Assembly (NCBI GenBank): GCA_017938405.1
Contig: JAGBBP010000049.1
Span: 186,001 to 250,000, forward strand
Direction: 5' to 3'
DNA from: Lachnospiraceae bacterium
GTDB lineage: Bacteria; Bacillota; Clostridia; Lachnospirales; Lachnospiraceae
Length of the DNA: 64,000 nucleotides
The notes under the pieces were generated by a model that saw nothing but the letters and a program-made list of their open reading frames with translations, did no database searches and was not told the origin of the DNA. Position numbers and translations under genes: made by a program. Numbering within the stretch: position 1 is the first letter of the stretch; every line of letters starts with the position of its first letter. This document shows, one piece after another, positions 34,970 to 44,727 of the stretch.

Positions 34970-36825
34970 TACTCAGTCACCTCCTTATCTACGGCAAAGA
35001 AGCTTCCCGCAAGGGAAGTCCGGTCCGTTGCCAGATAGTTTACCGCCTGCTTTTCGTACATATCGGCATAAGCTCCGTGATTTGCCATCAGTTTCTTATG
35101 GGAACCCTGCTCGATAATGGTTCCGTTCTCCAACATAAATACCCAGTCCGCATTCTGTACGGAGGACAAACGATGGGAAATAAACAACATCGTTTTATCC
35201 TGTCCATCCTTTAAAATACTTTCGAATAACTTATATTCCGCAATCGGGTCCAAGGCCGAAGACGGCTCGTCAAAAATCTTCACCGGACGCTTCTGTACAA
35301 AAGCCCGCGCCACCACGATTTTCTGGTATTCTCCGCCGGATAATACCGCACCGTCCTCCGCAAACTCTTTCGTCAAAATGGTTTGAATCCCGTTAGGAAG
35401 ACTCTCTACCTTTTCGTATACTCCCGCAAGCTTAAGGGCCCGCACCGCTTCCGCTTCGTCTCCTTCCGTCGCCTTCCGCATCAGTACATTTTCCAGTACC
35501 GACAAGGAGAATATCTGGTAATCCTGAAACGCTCCCGCAAAGAGGGCACGATACTTAGAAAGCTCATACTCCTTGATATTTCTTCCGTTTAAGAAAATCT
35601 CACCGGAGGTCGGGTCATAGAATCGCATCAAAAGCTTGATAATCGTGGACTTTCCCGCACCGTTATGTCCCACCAGTGCATAGGTCTTCCCTCCCCGCAG
35701 CTCAAAGGATAAATTTCGGATAACCTCCTCATCTTTATAGGAAAAGCACACATTACGGAACTCAATGCTATGAATGGTATCTCCCGGATCATCTCCCTTA
35801 TAATCCTCCGGAATCTTTTCTTCGTACTCCAGGAAATTCCGCAGATTATCCACAAACAAACCGTTCTTAAACCCTGCCACCAAATAGTCCGTAAAGCCGA
35901 TTAAAATCCAGGTACAGGATACCATCATACTGGTTAATACCGCCAGCTTTGCCAGGCTCATACTGTCATTCACCAAGGTACGGTACGCACCGTAAATCAA
36001 CACGCCTTCAAAAATAAAGGAAAAGGTAAACTGGACATAGAACCAGTGCAGTATCACTGCCTTTACGGAATACTTCTTTGTTACGTCCGCCACACCCTTG
36101 ATTGCCTCTCTGTAATCTCTCCGCATCAGGGAAAATACGTTGGTGAGACGCACTTCTTTTGCATACTCCGCCAGATACATCACACGGTTCACATAGGCCG
36201 TTCTGCGGTTATGGGGTGCCATATCCTTATTCCGGTTAAAATCAATCTGACCCAACTTCCGGTTAAATACAAAATTACCGAGAATCGGGAAAATCACAAA
36301 CAACACCGACCATTGATCGATGTCATACATCAGATAAAAGCCCAGCACCGCCGCAATACTTCCGAAGACCACGCCCCAAAGATTTGAAATGGTATCAATC
36401 AGCTTATCCGCTGCTCCCTCCGTTGCCAGGGTGTACTTATTATAAAACTCACTGTCCTCGAAACAGGAAAGCTCCACATTGGTGGACTTTTCAAACAAGC
36501 GCAGGTTCAACTTCTTATGCACCTTCGCACTTGCGATGGGCCATACCTTTCCTTCCAGATATTGGTTATAGAGTGTCATGGAAGCAAATACCGCCACCGT
36601 AACCCCAAGGAAGATAAAAATCGATGTTACTTCCTGCTCGGTCTCCATGGCATTGATTACATACCGCATAAAGAATGCGCTGTAAAAAAGCCATTCAAAA
36701 TAGCCCAGAACCCTTGCCACCGCCATATGTATCACCAGCTCCGGTGCAATCTGCCACCCCAGTTTCAGCGCATACAAATTGTTTTGAATCGCTCTGGTTC
36801 GTTCCCTTTCTTTTTTCTTTTTCAT
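34969..36825 (-). CDS. ABC exporter, fused permease-ATPase (half 1)
   Basis: This 618-residue half-transporter starts at the ATG at 36825 after AGGAG; a longer frame to 36990 overlaps the promoter and is rejected. It has a membrane domain, Walker A GHNGAGKST and signature LSGGEYQK. Its Walker B reads VKIFDEPSSALD, also with the Glu. It is the first of two genes, with a consensus promoter and a palindrome just after the start of transcription. The divergent two-component system may control it, but the palindrome suggests a one-component repressor. Confidence 0.92.
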   Translation of the reverse strand: MKKKKERERTRAIQNNLYALKLGWQIAPELVIHMAVARVLGYFEWLFYSAFFMRYVINAMETEQEVTSIFIFLGVTVAVFASMTLYNQYLEGKVWPIASAKVHKKLNLRLFEKSTNVELSCFEDSEFYNKYTLATEGAADKLIDTISNLWGVVFGSIAAVLGFYLMYDIDQWSVLFVIFPILGNFVFNRKLGQIDFNRNKDMAPHNRRTAYVNRVMYLAEYAKEVRLTNVFSLMRRDYREAIKGVADVTKKYSVKAVILHWFYVQFTFSFIFEGVLIYGAYRTLVNDSMSLAKLAVLTSMMVSCTWILIGFTDYLVAGFKNGLFVDNLRNFLEYEEKIPEDYKGDDPGDTIHSIEFRNVCFSYKDEEVIRNLSFELRGGKTYALVGHNGAGKSTIIKLLMRFYDPTSGEIFLNGRNIKEYELSKYRALFAGAFQDYQIFSLSVLENVLMRKATEGDEAEAVRALKLAGVYEKVESLPNGIQTILTKEFAEDGAVLSGGEYQKIVVARAFVQKRPVKIFDEPSSALDPIAEYKLFESILKDGQDKTMLFISHRLSSVQNADWVFMLENGTIIEQGSHKKLMANHGAYADMYEKQAVNYLATDRTSLAGSFFAVDKEVTE

Positions 36826-36930
36826 CCCTCTTCTCCTCTCACAATAAACAATTGGCTGATTTCGCCCCAAACACGCACATTCCCTTGCGAAAATCATACC
36901 ACTTTCCCCGAACACAAACTTGACTTTTTG

Positions 36931-36952
36931 AATACATCTTAAAAAATGTATT
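36931..36952 (-). promoter_or_regulatory. Palindrome at the ABC exporter transcription start
   Basis: AATACAT, eight bases, ATGTATT is a perfect 7-bp inverted repeat. It begins near +1 of the ABC promoter, a typical repressor position (TetR or MarR type by shape). No such regulator gene is adjacent. Confidence 0.55.
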
Positions 36953-36957
36953 TGTTT

Positions 36958-36986
36958 ACTATAGCATTCTTCTTTCGACATGTCAA
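36958..36986 (-). promoter_or_regulatory. Promoter of the ABC exporter operon
   Basis: Minus strand TTGACA (36986-36981), 17 bases, TATAGT (36963-36958) with TG one base ahead of the -10 box. Confidence 0.8.
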
Positions 36987-37193
36987 CCACAAAAAAGAGA
37001 ATTTTTTCCTACATATATGAATAATCTTCCACCTCATTCTGTCAATTAATCTCACCATGTCCTGAAAAATTGTCGAATCCTAAGGAATTATTAAGAAATC
37101 AAGTACTGATTTTTTCATTTATCTGTGATAATATAGTCATAGTATCCGGAGAGGATTTTCACACCGAAAGCAAGTAGGAACGGAGGACATTTC

Positions 37194-37895
37194 ATGTACC
37201 AGATTTTAGTTTGTGATGATGATAAAGAAATTGTAGAAGCCATCCGCATTTATTTATCCGGAGAAGGCTATCAGGTAATCTCTGCTTATAACGGAAGGGA
37301 AGCATTGGAGGCGGTTCACAAAGAGACGCCCCATCTTGCCATTTTGGATATTATGATGCCGGAGCTGGACGGACTGCGTCTTACGGGAAAGCTCCGGGAA
37401 GAAGGCTACGCGTTTCCGATTCTCTTTTTAAGCGCAAAAACCGAAGACACAGACAAAATTTTAGGTCTTAACATCGGTGCGGACGACTATATCACAAAGC
37501 CCTTCCGCCCTTTGGAACTGGTAGCCCGCGTAAAGTCTGCCCTCCGTCGTTACACCACCTTCGGCAGTCTGCCGGAGGAACAAACGGAACAGTGCTACAC
37601 CATCGGTGGGTTAAAAATCAACGATGATACCAAGGAAGTCACCGTAGACGGGGAACCGGTACGTTTGACCCCGACGGAGTATTCCATGCTCCTTCTTCTG
37701 GTACAAAATAAGGGAAAAGTATTTTCCACGGAGCAGATTTTCTCCGCTATTTGGAATGAACCGTCTTACGGTGCGGACAACATCGTAGCGGTACATATCC
37801 GTCACATTCGCGAAAAAATCGAAATCAATCCGAAGGAACCGCGCTATTTAAAAGTAGTATGGGGACTGGGTTATAAAGTGGACTGGCAGGGTTAA
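37194..37895 (+). CDS. OmpR/PhoB-family response regulator
   Basis: This is a 233-residue DNA-binding regulator. Its receiver domain has acidic residues DDD8-10, phospho-acceptor Asp52 (LAILDIMMPELDG), the switch Ser and Lys in FLSAKTED and KPFRP; a winged-helix effector domain (~135-230) follows. GGAGG precedes the ATG. It is followed by its kinase 14 bases later and is divergent from the ABC exporter. Confidence 0.96.
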   Translation: MYQILVCDDDKEIVEAIRIYLSGEGYQVISAYNGREALEAVHKETPHLAILDIMMPELDGLRLTGKLREEGYAFPILFLSAKTEDTDKILGLNIGADDYITKPFRPLELVARVKSALRRYTTFGSLPEEQTEQCYTIGGLKINDDTKEVTVDGEPVRLTPTEYSMLLLLVQNKGKVFSTEQIFSAIWNEPSYGADNIVAVHIRHIREKIEINPKEPRYLKVVWGLGYKVDWQG

Positions 37896-37909
37896 GGGAA
37901 GGAGTATTT

Positions 37910-40285
37910 ATGAAACGTGTCATCTATTCGGGAATTACAAAAACCATCGTAGCTTTTCTTCTTATCTTTTCCTGCTGTGTAGCGGTACATTTCGGTTTTC
38001 TCACGCTACGGGGACCGGTTCTTTACAAAGATGCGGATACGGTATATGAAACCGAACAGTATTCCAAGCTTTTTTCCAAATACGTGGAACGTACCGCTGT
38101 TTATGTACGTTACCGGGAAGACGGCTACAAATTAAGCACGTCGGAGGTAGATTCCGAGCTGGCCCTCCTCTTAAACGGTGAAGTTACGGACAGTGACTTG
38201 GAAAGCGCCTTATTTAACGTTTACGAACCAAGCGAAACCGCATTTTACTACTATCACGCAAAGCTTAATGAGGAGCCGACCAACTATCAATACTATGTAA
38301 AAAACACGGAAACGGGAGACGTGTACTCTTCTGAGAAATTTAAAACCCACGCCGTTCAAAAAAGCGGCAGTGTGGACGCGTTTCTCTCTTCCAGCATTAT
38401 GGAAGAGAATCTTTATTTAATCATGAATACTGCCAACAACCGTACCATGACCGGAGGCGGAAATCCAAACGTTCTCCATCGCTCCAACCTCCTTTGGTCT
38501 ATGGACTTTTTACGGCGTCCGCTTTCCGAGATGGCAGAGGATGTACAATATAACTATAACTATCACACCTCGGAAACAGTTTACCCTGCAAACGATATGG
38601 ACTACTTAGAATCCATCTCCGATTATGAGATACTTCCTCCTATTACCCCTGTTTCGAGAACAGGCAGTGAAATCACAGTTGAGTCCGGTGAAATACAAAT
38701 AGAAGCTTTATCTCCCGAGGCAATTCCTCCGGCCCCACCAAAGGGTACTTATCTGCTCTATGCATTTGTATCCGATGATTTTGCGGAAGATGATTTTTCT
38801 TCCCTCGCAAAGTCCTTTACTACCACAAAAGCGGACTTTAAAAGCGGGATTCAATTTACTGTACTTTTTACATTGCTTTCTGTATTTTTGTTTACCATCT
38901 GCAATGTGTTGTCCGGTAGAAAAGGCTCTGCGGAAGGAGTTCATCTGCATTTTTACGACCGCATTTTTACAGAAATTATTCTGGTTGCATTGGCCGGGCT
39001 GTTTTGTATTCCGGTTATTGTCTGGAATATCGTGTCCAGACAATATTGGAAAATCTCCATCACCGAGTTTTTGACCGATTATCCGCAATATAGTCAGTGG
39101 GTTCCTTTTTTCCACGGTTGTCTGGTTTTGTTCCTGTTTGTGGCCGGAATCCTCTATTTCAGCCTCATCCGCAGAATCAAAGCAAAGACCTTCTTAAGCA
39201 GTTCCCTGCTGGGGCGTTTTGTACTTATCCCTCTCGGAAAACTATTCCGCTACGTCGGCACGAACTTAAAGGAGTTTTATCATCTTTTACCTTCCATTGG
39301 AAAAACCGTATTGTACTTAAGCGGCGGCATTTTGTGGCTCACCGTATCTGTAATTCTTTTTCTTACGGAGCAATCGGTACCGGGACTTATCTTCCTGCTT
39401 ATCGGTGCCCTTTTTTGTGCTGTTATCTGTCTCAGAAACATGTTAGACCGTGCACGTATTTCCCGCAGCGCTGCCCTTATGTCGGAAGGTAATCTTTCCA
39501 CACGGATACAGACCACCTCCATGCTTCCGTCCAATCGGAACCTGTCCGAAAACATCAACCGGATATGCGACGGACTACATTCTGCCGTAGAAGAACAAAC
39601 AAAAAGTGAGCGTATGAAAACGGAACTCATTACCAATGTATCCCATGATATCAAAACACCGCTCACTTCCATTATTAACTATATTGAATTAATCAAAAAC
39701 GAATTACCGCAGGAAGGTGCAATTGCCGAATATGCAGAAATTCTATCCCAGAAATCCTGGCGTTTGAAGGCCCTGATTGATGATTTGGTAGAAGCCTCCA
39801 AGGCAGCCTCCGGCACCATGAAGCTGGAACCGATTCGCTTCAACGCCGTAGAGCTGTTACGTCAGGCCGTGGGAGATTTCGAAGAACGACTGACCGAACA
39901 GAACCTGACCCTTTGTATGGACCTTCCGGACACTCCGGTAAACGTGTGTGCCGACGGGGCCTGCACCCACCGCATTATTGAAAATATGCTGTCCAATGTA
40001 TGCAAATATGCCCTTTCCGGCACCAGAGTCTTTGTTTCTCTTGATTTACCGGAAGGCACCGGGCTTGCCTTACTTACCGTAAAAAACACCTCCGCCTCCA
40101 TTCTTACCAAGACTCCGGAGGAACTGCTGACCCGTTTCTCCCGTGGAAACGACGACCGTTCCGGAGAAGGCAGCGGTTTAGGTCTTTCCATTGCGGAAAG
40201 CTTGGCCGAACTGCAGGGAGGAAACTTCTACGTGGAAACCGACGGAGATTTGTTCAAAGCCAAGCTCACCATACCGTTGGCGTAG
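37910..40285 (+). CDS. Sensor histidine kinase
   Basis: This is a 791-residue kinase. TM1 (~10-30) is followed by a large extracellular domain (~31-300) with no recognised fold, then about five more membrane helices (~305-500), the phospho-acceptor His579 in VSHDIKTPLTSIINYIE, and an ATPase domain with SNVCKYAL and GEGSGLGLSIAES. The additional membrane block before the kinase core could sense membrane-inserted molecules. Paired with the upstream regulator and divergent from an ABC exporter, it may sense an antibiotic or peptide; this is inference. Confidence 0.93.
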   Translation: MKRVIYSGITKTIVAFLLIFSCCVAVHFGFLTLRGPVLYKDADTVYETEQYSKLFSKYVERTAVYVRYREDGYKLSTSEVDSELALLLNGEVTDSDLESALFNVYEPSETAFYYYHAKLNEEPTNYQYYVKNTETGDVYSSEKFKTHAVQKSGSVDAFLSSSIMEENLYLIMNTANNRTMTGGGNPNVLHRSNLLWSMDFLRRPLSEMAEDVQYNYNYHTSETVYPANDMDYLESISDYEILPPITPVSRTGSEITVESGEIQIEALSPEAIPPAPPKGTYLLYAFVSDDFAEDDFSSLAKSFTTTKADFKSGIQFTVLFTLLSVFLFTICNVLSGRKGSAEGVHLHFYDRIFTEIILVALAGLFCIPVIVWNIVSRQYWKISITEFLTDYPQYSQWVPFFHGCLVLFLFVAGILYFSLIRRIKAKTFLSSSLLGRFVLIPLGKLFRYVGTNLKEFYHLLPSIGKTVLYLSGGILWLTVSVILFLTEQSVPGLIFLLIGALFCAVICLRNMLDRARISRSAALMSEGNLSTRIQTTSMLPSNRNLSENINRICDGLHSAVEEQTKSERMKTELITNVSHDIKTPLTSIINYIELIKNELPQEGAIAEYAEILSQKSWRLKALIDDLVEASKAASGTMKLEPIRFNAVELLRQAVGDFEERLTEQNLTLCMDLPDTPVNVCADGACTHRIIENMLSNVCKYALSGTRVFVSLDLPEGTGLALLTVKNTSASILTKTPEELLTRFSRGNDDRSGEGSGLGLSIAESLAELQGGNFYVETDGDLFKAKLTIPLA

Positions 40286-40385
40286 CTGCTAAATTTCCAT
40301 TTATCCCGGCGGGGCACTTTTTATACTGTGTACCGCCGGAACAAATTCCTTTCCTACCTCTCGCCAACGATATGCTTTTTATCAA

Positions 40386-41909
40386 TTACATCTCATATTG
40401 ATATTCTTTGCTGAATGCCTCCGAAGCCCTGTTTTTTCTGCCGTCCCGTACACAGACACGTTTCATGCCAAGCTTTTCCATAACGCGGTAGGAACCGACA
40501 TTTTCGGTATCGCAAACTGCGGTGAATTTGTGTATGTTTATTTCCTTCTTGCAGAAGTCCAGCAAGAGCTTTGCCGCTTCAACGGCATAGCCTTTCCTCC
40601 AATAGTTTTTGTTAATAATCCAACCGATTTCTGCTTCTGTCCTTTCCTCATTCAGATAAGCACATACCGCTCCGATATGTACCTCTCCCAACAGTACCGC
40701 AAATTCATAGCTTTCCGGCACTTCCTTCTTCCATTCTGCTTCTTTCCGTTCCAAAAAGGCTCTTGTTTCCTCTATGGTTTCGTTGGGCAGATGTACCATG
40801 TATCTGGTATTCTCTAAATCCGAAGCATATTCATGTACCGTTCCCAGATGTTTCAGCCCTAGCGGTTCCAGTGTAAGCCTATTTGGTAGGTTCTTCAAAC
40901 TTTCCAGTATCTTTTCCTTCGCCTCATGATAATAAATCACATGGGCCATGGTCTCCTTTACTTGCTCAATACCCATTTCAATTTCTTCTTCGGAACACTC
41001 CATTCCCAGGGCACGCTTTATATTGTATTCCAGCCACTCCAATCGTCCGTTATTGCTGTAGTACACTGTCTCCCAATCTGTGGTCAGTGTACCTCCTGCT
41101 TTTTCATAAGCTTCAATAAAGCTTCGGAAAAGATGAAAGTCTATGTTACATACCTCATACCCGGACCAGCATAATGCCAGTTCGTACAATTCCATAATCG
41201 GACTACTGTAGGAAAGGCACTCTAAATCAATAATGCGACATTCTCCCCCGTTCCAAAGCACATTTTTACTGTCCATGTCATTATGACAGATTGCTACCGT
41301 GGCCGGAAGCTTCTTGATTGCCTCGTTTCCTTTGTCCTGACTTTCGTAAAGGAGTTCACGATTTTTACGCAACAACGCGGAAAGCTCCTGATTCTTTTCG
41401 GTCAGATTTTCCATATAACCGTCCCAGTCAATGTGAAGTTCTTCCCGTTCGTACTTTTCTTCCCGATTGTCACCCCCGGCACCTACATCCGTTCCTGTCC
41501 CGTTTTGTAGTTTTAATCCATGGATTTTTGCCAAAATCCCACCGATTTTCTCACAATGAAACTCTGTGATTTCCTCACTTTTTAATGCCTTGCCATCATA
41601 CCACTCATACAAATAGAAATATTGCCCGTCCATGCACTGCATCTTCTTTTCGTCAAACGTCAGCGCCGGGAGAATCGGTATGTCCGTCTGCTCCAGTGCC
41701 CTCTCGAACTTTTCCGCCGTACGGTAATTGCTCATTGCAGTCTCCCGTTTCATAATGAACGGATTTAAGAGTTTCACGGCGTACTTCCCCTGTGTGGTAA
41801 ACAAAGCATACATCTTGTGCGTAAATCCGCCGGTAAGACGGGTCGGAGACTGTGTCAGCTCACCCAAGTTATATTCACTGCATAGTTTCTCTAGTAATTT
41901 TTGATCCAT
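40386..41909 (-). CDS. Aminoglycoside phosphotransferase-like / GNAT acetyltransferase fusion
   Basis: This is a 507-residue protein from the ATG at 41909 (GAGGAG upstream). Residues ~1-340 form an APH-fold kinase with catalytic ICHNDMDSKNVLW and metal Asp in RIIDLECLSY. Residues ~346-507 are a GNAT domain with IINKNYWRKGYAVEAAKLLLDF and TENVGSYRVMEKLGM. The APH fold also covers choline, fructosamine and homoserine kinases, so antibiotic resistance is only one possibility. The fusion suggests phosphorylation and acetylation of the same substrate class. Confidence 0.86.
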   Translation of the reverse strand: MDQKLLEKLCSEYNLGELTQSPTRLTGGFTHKMYALFTTQGKYAVKLLNPFIMKRETAMSNYRTAEKFERALEQTDIPILPALTFDEKKMQCMDGQYFYLYEWYDGKALKSEEITEFHCEKIGGILAKIHGLKLQNGTGTDVGAGGDNREEKYEREELHIDWDGYMENLTEKNQELSALLRKNRELLYESQDKGNEAIKKLPATVAICHNDMDSKNVLWNGGECRIIDLECLSYSSPIMELYELALCWSGYEVCNIDFHLFRSFIEAYEKAGGTLTTDWETVYYSNNGRLEWLEYNIKRALGMECSEEEIEMGIEQVKETMAHVIYYHEAKEKILESLKNLPNRLTLEPLGLKHLGTVHEYASDLENTRYMVHLPNETIEETRAFLERKEAEWKKEVPESYEFAVLLGEVHIGAVCAYLNEERTEAEIGWIINKNYWRKGYAVEAAKLLLDFCKKEINIHKFTAVCDTENVGSYRVMEKLGMKRVCVRDGRKNRASEAFSKEYQYEM

Positions 41910-41978
41910 AAAACACTCCTCTGACTTTTCTCTTATAACATAAGGCCGCACGGTCCATCGTCCCGTGCAGCCTTACTT

Positions 41979-43883
41979 TTAATTCGCATTACTTGCCGCT
42001 ATTTTTACCTTACTCCAAAGATTACCGATAATCTTCTTTGTTTCATCGTTAAATACAAATACTTCGTCATTCGGATGGTCGGTTCTCGGAAGATATGCAT
42101 TGATGCCTGCGTAGCTTCCCTCTTCTTCTTCGGAGGATAATGCTTCCATAACCGCCACATTCGGGGAGGTGTAGCCTACCCAGTCGGAGTTATCGTATGC
42201 CGCATCATAGCTACAGATGTAGTTCATGAACTCATGGGCCAGCTCGATGCTTTCCGCATTCTTCGGAATGACCATGGAATCGTACCATAGATTGGTTCCT
42301 TCCTCCGGCATGTAAAAGCCCATATTCTCATTCTCACTCATAATATAGGTAGCGTCACCGGAATAGCAAAGTCCCAGTGCCTTTCTTCCCTGTGCCATGT
42401 TGTCGATGATTTCATCCGTAACAATCTCCGGCTCCATGGTGGTTACGCACTGTACCAGCCAATCATAAGCTTCTTTAAGTTCCGCCTCGCTTTCCGTATT
42501 CATGGAGTAGCCCAAATTCTTTAATGCCATCATAAAGGAATCTCGCTCGGAATCGTACAGGTAAATATCTCCCTTATACTTTTCATTTAAGAAAATACCG
42601 TAGCCCTGCTCCTCCAAATCAGCCTCATCCACCACTGTCTTATCATATACAATACCTACCGTACCCCAGAAATAAGACACACAGTATTCGTTATTCGGAT
42701 CGTACGGCTGTCCTTTTACTACCGGATTCAAATCATCCCAGCAAGTAATCAGAGACTGGTCAAGCTTCTGTAAATACCCCTCTTCCAAAAGGCGCTGAAT
42801 CATGTAGTCACTCGGAATAATGATATCATAAGACTCACCGTTGGTAACTTTAATATACATCTGCTCATTGGAATCGAAGTTCTCCACAATGACCGTTGCA
42901 CCGGTCTGTTCTTCAAAGGTCGGAATAATTTCTTCACCCATGTATTCGCCCGGCAGGTAAATATACAAAGTCTGTCCCGCATACGGTAAATCGGAACCCT
43001 CATGCGGTTTACCGAATACAGCCACCAGTACCACTGCCGCAATTGCCACAATCCCTATCGGCACCATCACAGCAACCTTTTTCCCGCTCATTTCGGCCTT
43101 TTTCGGTCGCTTTTCAAGAATTGCCGGTACCACATTAATAATCACCAATGCCACTGTAATAATGAGCACCACCAACGTAGATACCGCATTAATACTCGGG
43201 TTCACACGCTTACTCATGGTATATACCATGATACTTAAGTTCTTTACACCGCCGCCGGTAACAAAATAGGAAATAATGAAATCATCCACCGACATGGTAA
43301 AAGCAATGAGAGCACCGGAAAAAATACCCGGTGTAATCTGCGGCACGATGACCTTTGTCAGTGCCACCCACGGAGTTGCTCCCAAATCCATTGCCGCATC
43401 CGCCAGATTCGGGTCCAAAGAACGAACCTTCGGCATAACGGAAAGCATAACATACGGAATACAAAAGGCAATATGCGCCAAAAGCATGGTCACATAGCCT
43501 CGTTCCACTTTAAAAGTGATGAACAACAACATAAAACCGATTGCTGTTACGATATCCGGATTCATAATCGGGAAGTTGTTCACCTGCTCCATAATATCTC
43601 GGACAATCTTTTTAGACTTGCTGAGACCGATAGCTGCAATCGTTCCCGCCACTGTGGAAATGAGTGTTGCCAAAAGTGCCACACTGAATGTGGTATACAA
43701 CGCACTCATCATGTCTCTGGATTCCAGCATATGTTGGTACCAGCGTAAAGAAAAGCCGGAAAAGCTGGTCAGGGACTTTCCTTCGTTGAAGGAGAAAATA
43801 ATCATGTACACAATCGGCAAATAAAAGAACGCAATGGTTAAACCGATCAGCACTTTTCCAAAGGTACGTTTTTCCTTTTTCAT
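41979..43883 (-). CDS. Polyamine ABC transporter PotC-PotD fusion
   Basis: The protein has 634 residues. The N-terminal ~260 form a PotC-type permease (six helices, EAA loop AAMDLGATPWVALTKVIVPQ). A further helix (~270-290) leads to an extracellular PotD-type spermidine/putrescine-binding domain: LYIYLPGEYMGEEIIPTFEEQTGA, NGESYDIIIPSDYM, YFWGTVGIVYDKT. The binding protein is thus tethered to the channel. It is the last gene of the pot operon, four bases after potB. Confidence 0.92.
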   Translation of the reverse strand: MKKEKRTFGKVLIGLTIAFFYLPIVYMIIFSFNEGKSLTSFSGFSLRWYQHMLESRDMMSALYTTFSVALLATLISTVAGTIAAIGLSKSKKIVRDIMEQVNNFPIMNPDIVTAIGFMLLFITFKVERGYVTMLLAHIAFCIPYVMLSVMPKVRSLDPNLADAAMDLGATPWVALTKVIVPQITPGIFSGALIAFTMSVDDFIISYFVTGGGVKNLSIMVYTMSKRVNPSINAVSTLVVLIITVALVIINVVPAILEKRPKKAEMSGKKVAVMVPIGIVAIAAVVLVAVFGKPHEGSDLPYAGQTLYIYLPGEYMGEEIIPTFEEQTGATVIVENFDSNEQMYIKVTNGESYDIIIPSDYMIQRLLEEGYLQKLDQSLITCWDDLNPVVKGQPYDPNNEYCVSYFWGTVGIVYDKTVVDEADLEEQGYGIFLNEKYKGDIYLYDSERDSFMMALKNLGYSMNTESEAELKEAYDWLVQCVTTMEPEIVTDEIIDNMAQGRKALGLCYSGDATYIMSENENMGFYMPEEGTNLWYDSMVIPKNAESIELAHEFMNYICSYDAAYDNSDWVGYTSPNVAVMEALSSEEEEGSYAGINAYLPRTDHPNDEVFVFNDETKKIIGNLWSKVKIAASNAN

Positions 43884-43887
43884 ACGA

Positions 43888-44727
43888 TTATTCGTCCTCC
43901 TTTCCGCCGTTATTGTGCACCTCTACCTTCTTCACCGCCATCATAAGAACCATCATCACCACAGCCATAATCATGGAAATGGCACTACCGAAGTTCCATT
44001 CGCCTACGGTAATGAACTGATTCTCGATTAAGTTACCGATTAAGAAGTACTGTCCGCCGCCAAGAAGCTTCGGAATGAAGAATGCACTGATTGCCGGTAA
44101 AAATACAAGAGTAATACCGTTGATGACACCCGGCAGGGAAAGGGGAAGGGTCACCTTTAAAAAGGTTGCCCGCGGTCTTGCACCCAAATCCGCACTTGCA
44201 TTTAACAAGGACTGGTCCATCTTACAAAGGGACGTATTAATCTGTAAAATCATAAACGGCAGGAAGTTATATACCATGCCCAACAGTACGGAGCCCTCCG
44301 TATACAAAAGACTGACTTCCTCAAAGCCGAACAAACCTAAAATCTGCTGGAACAAACCGCCGTCACTGAGCAATCCGATCCATGCGTAGGTTCTTACCAG
44401 CATATTAATCCAAGTCGGTACCGTAATACAAAGCACCAGAATGTTCTGGATATTTTCCTTGCTGCGGGAAATAAAATACGCAATCGGATACCCCAGCACA
44501 AGGCATATAATCGTTGTCTTTACCGCAATTCCGAAGGAACGCCAAAGAATCAGCAAAAAGTCCGAGTCGGAGAAGAACTTAATGTAATGCTCCAGCGTAA
44601 AGGAGAAGGAAATAATGCTGTTTCCGTGTTCCGTAAAGGAATAAAGGAACATCAGAAGTACCGGGAAAATCAGCATCATTACCGCCCATGCAATATAAGG
44701 AATCGCTAACTGTGCAAACTTTTTCAT
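43888..44727 (-). CDS. potB: Polyamine ABC transporter permease PotB
   Basis: This is a 279-residue inner-membrane permease with six helices. The EAA-type loop ASADLGARPRATFLKVTLP contacts the ATPase. It begins as TAATG overlap with potA and is followed by the potCD fusion. Imports spermidine or putrescine together with these partners. Confidence 0.94.
   Translation of the reverse strand: MKKFAQLAIPYIAWAVMMLIFPVLLMFLYSFTEHGNSIISFSFTLEHYIKFFSDSDFLLILWRSFGIAVKTTIICLVLGYPIAYFISRSKENIQNILVLCITVPTWINMLVRTYAWIGLLSDGGLFQQILGLFGFEEVSLLYTEGSVLLGMVYNFLPFMILQINTSLCKMDQSLLNASADLGARPRATFLKVTLPLSLPGVINGITLVFLPAISAFFIPKLLGGGQYFLIGNLIENQFITVGEWNFGSAISMIMAVVMMVLMMAVKKVEVHNNGGKEDE

Larger units (their letters stand above)
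36826..37193. other. Divergent control region of ABC exporter and two-component system
   Basis: This is a 368-base gap with no gene. On the minus strand it holds the ABC exporter promoter and palindrome plus a ~125-base leader. On the plus side an extended -10 (TG-T-GATAAT, 37124-37132) without a clear -35 precedes the response-regulator gene. I see no riboswitch or other RNA element. Confidence 0.6.

Noticed and set aside
36826..36990. Extended N-terminus of the first ABC half-transporter (start at 36990)
   Set aside because: It runs through the promoter and palindrome; the ATG at 36825 has AGGAG and the usual family start.
40303..40341. Hairpin CCGGCGG/CCGCCGG after the histidine kinase as a terminator
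   Set aside because: It has a long loop and no T run on either strand; only a weak structural hint.
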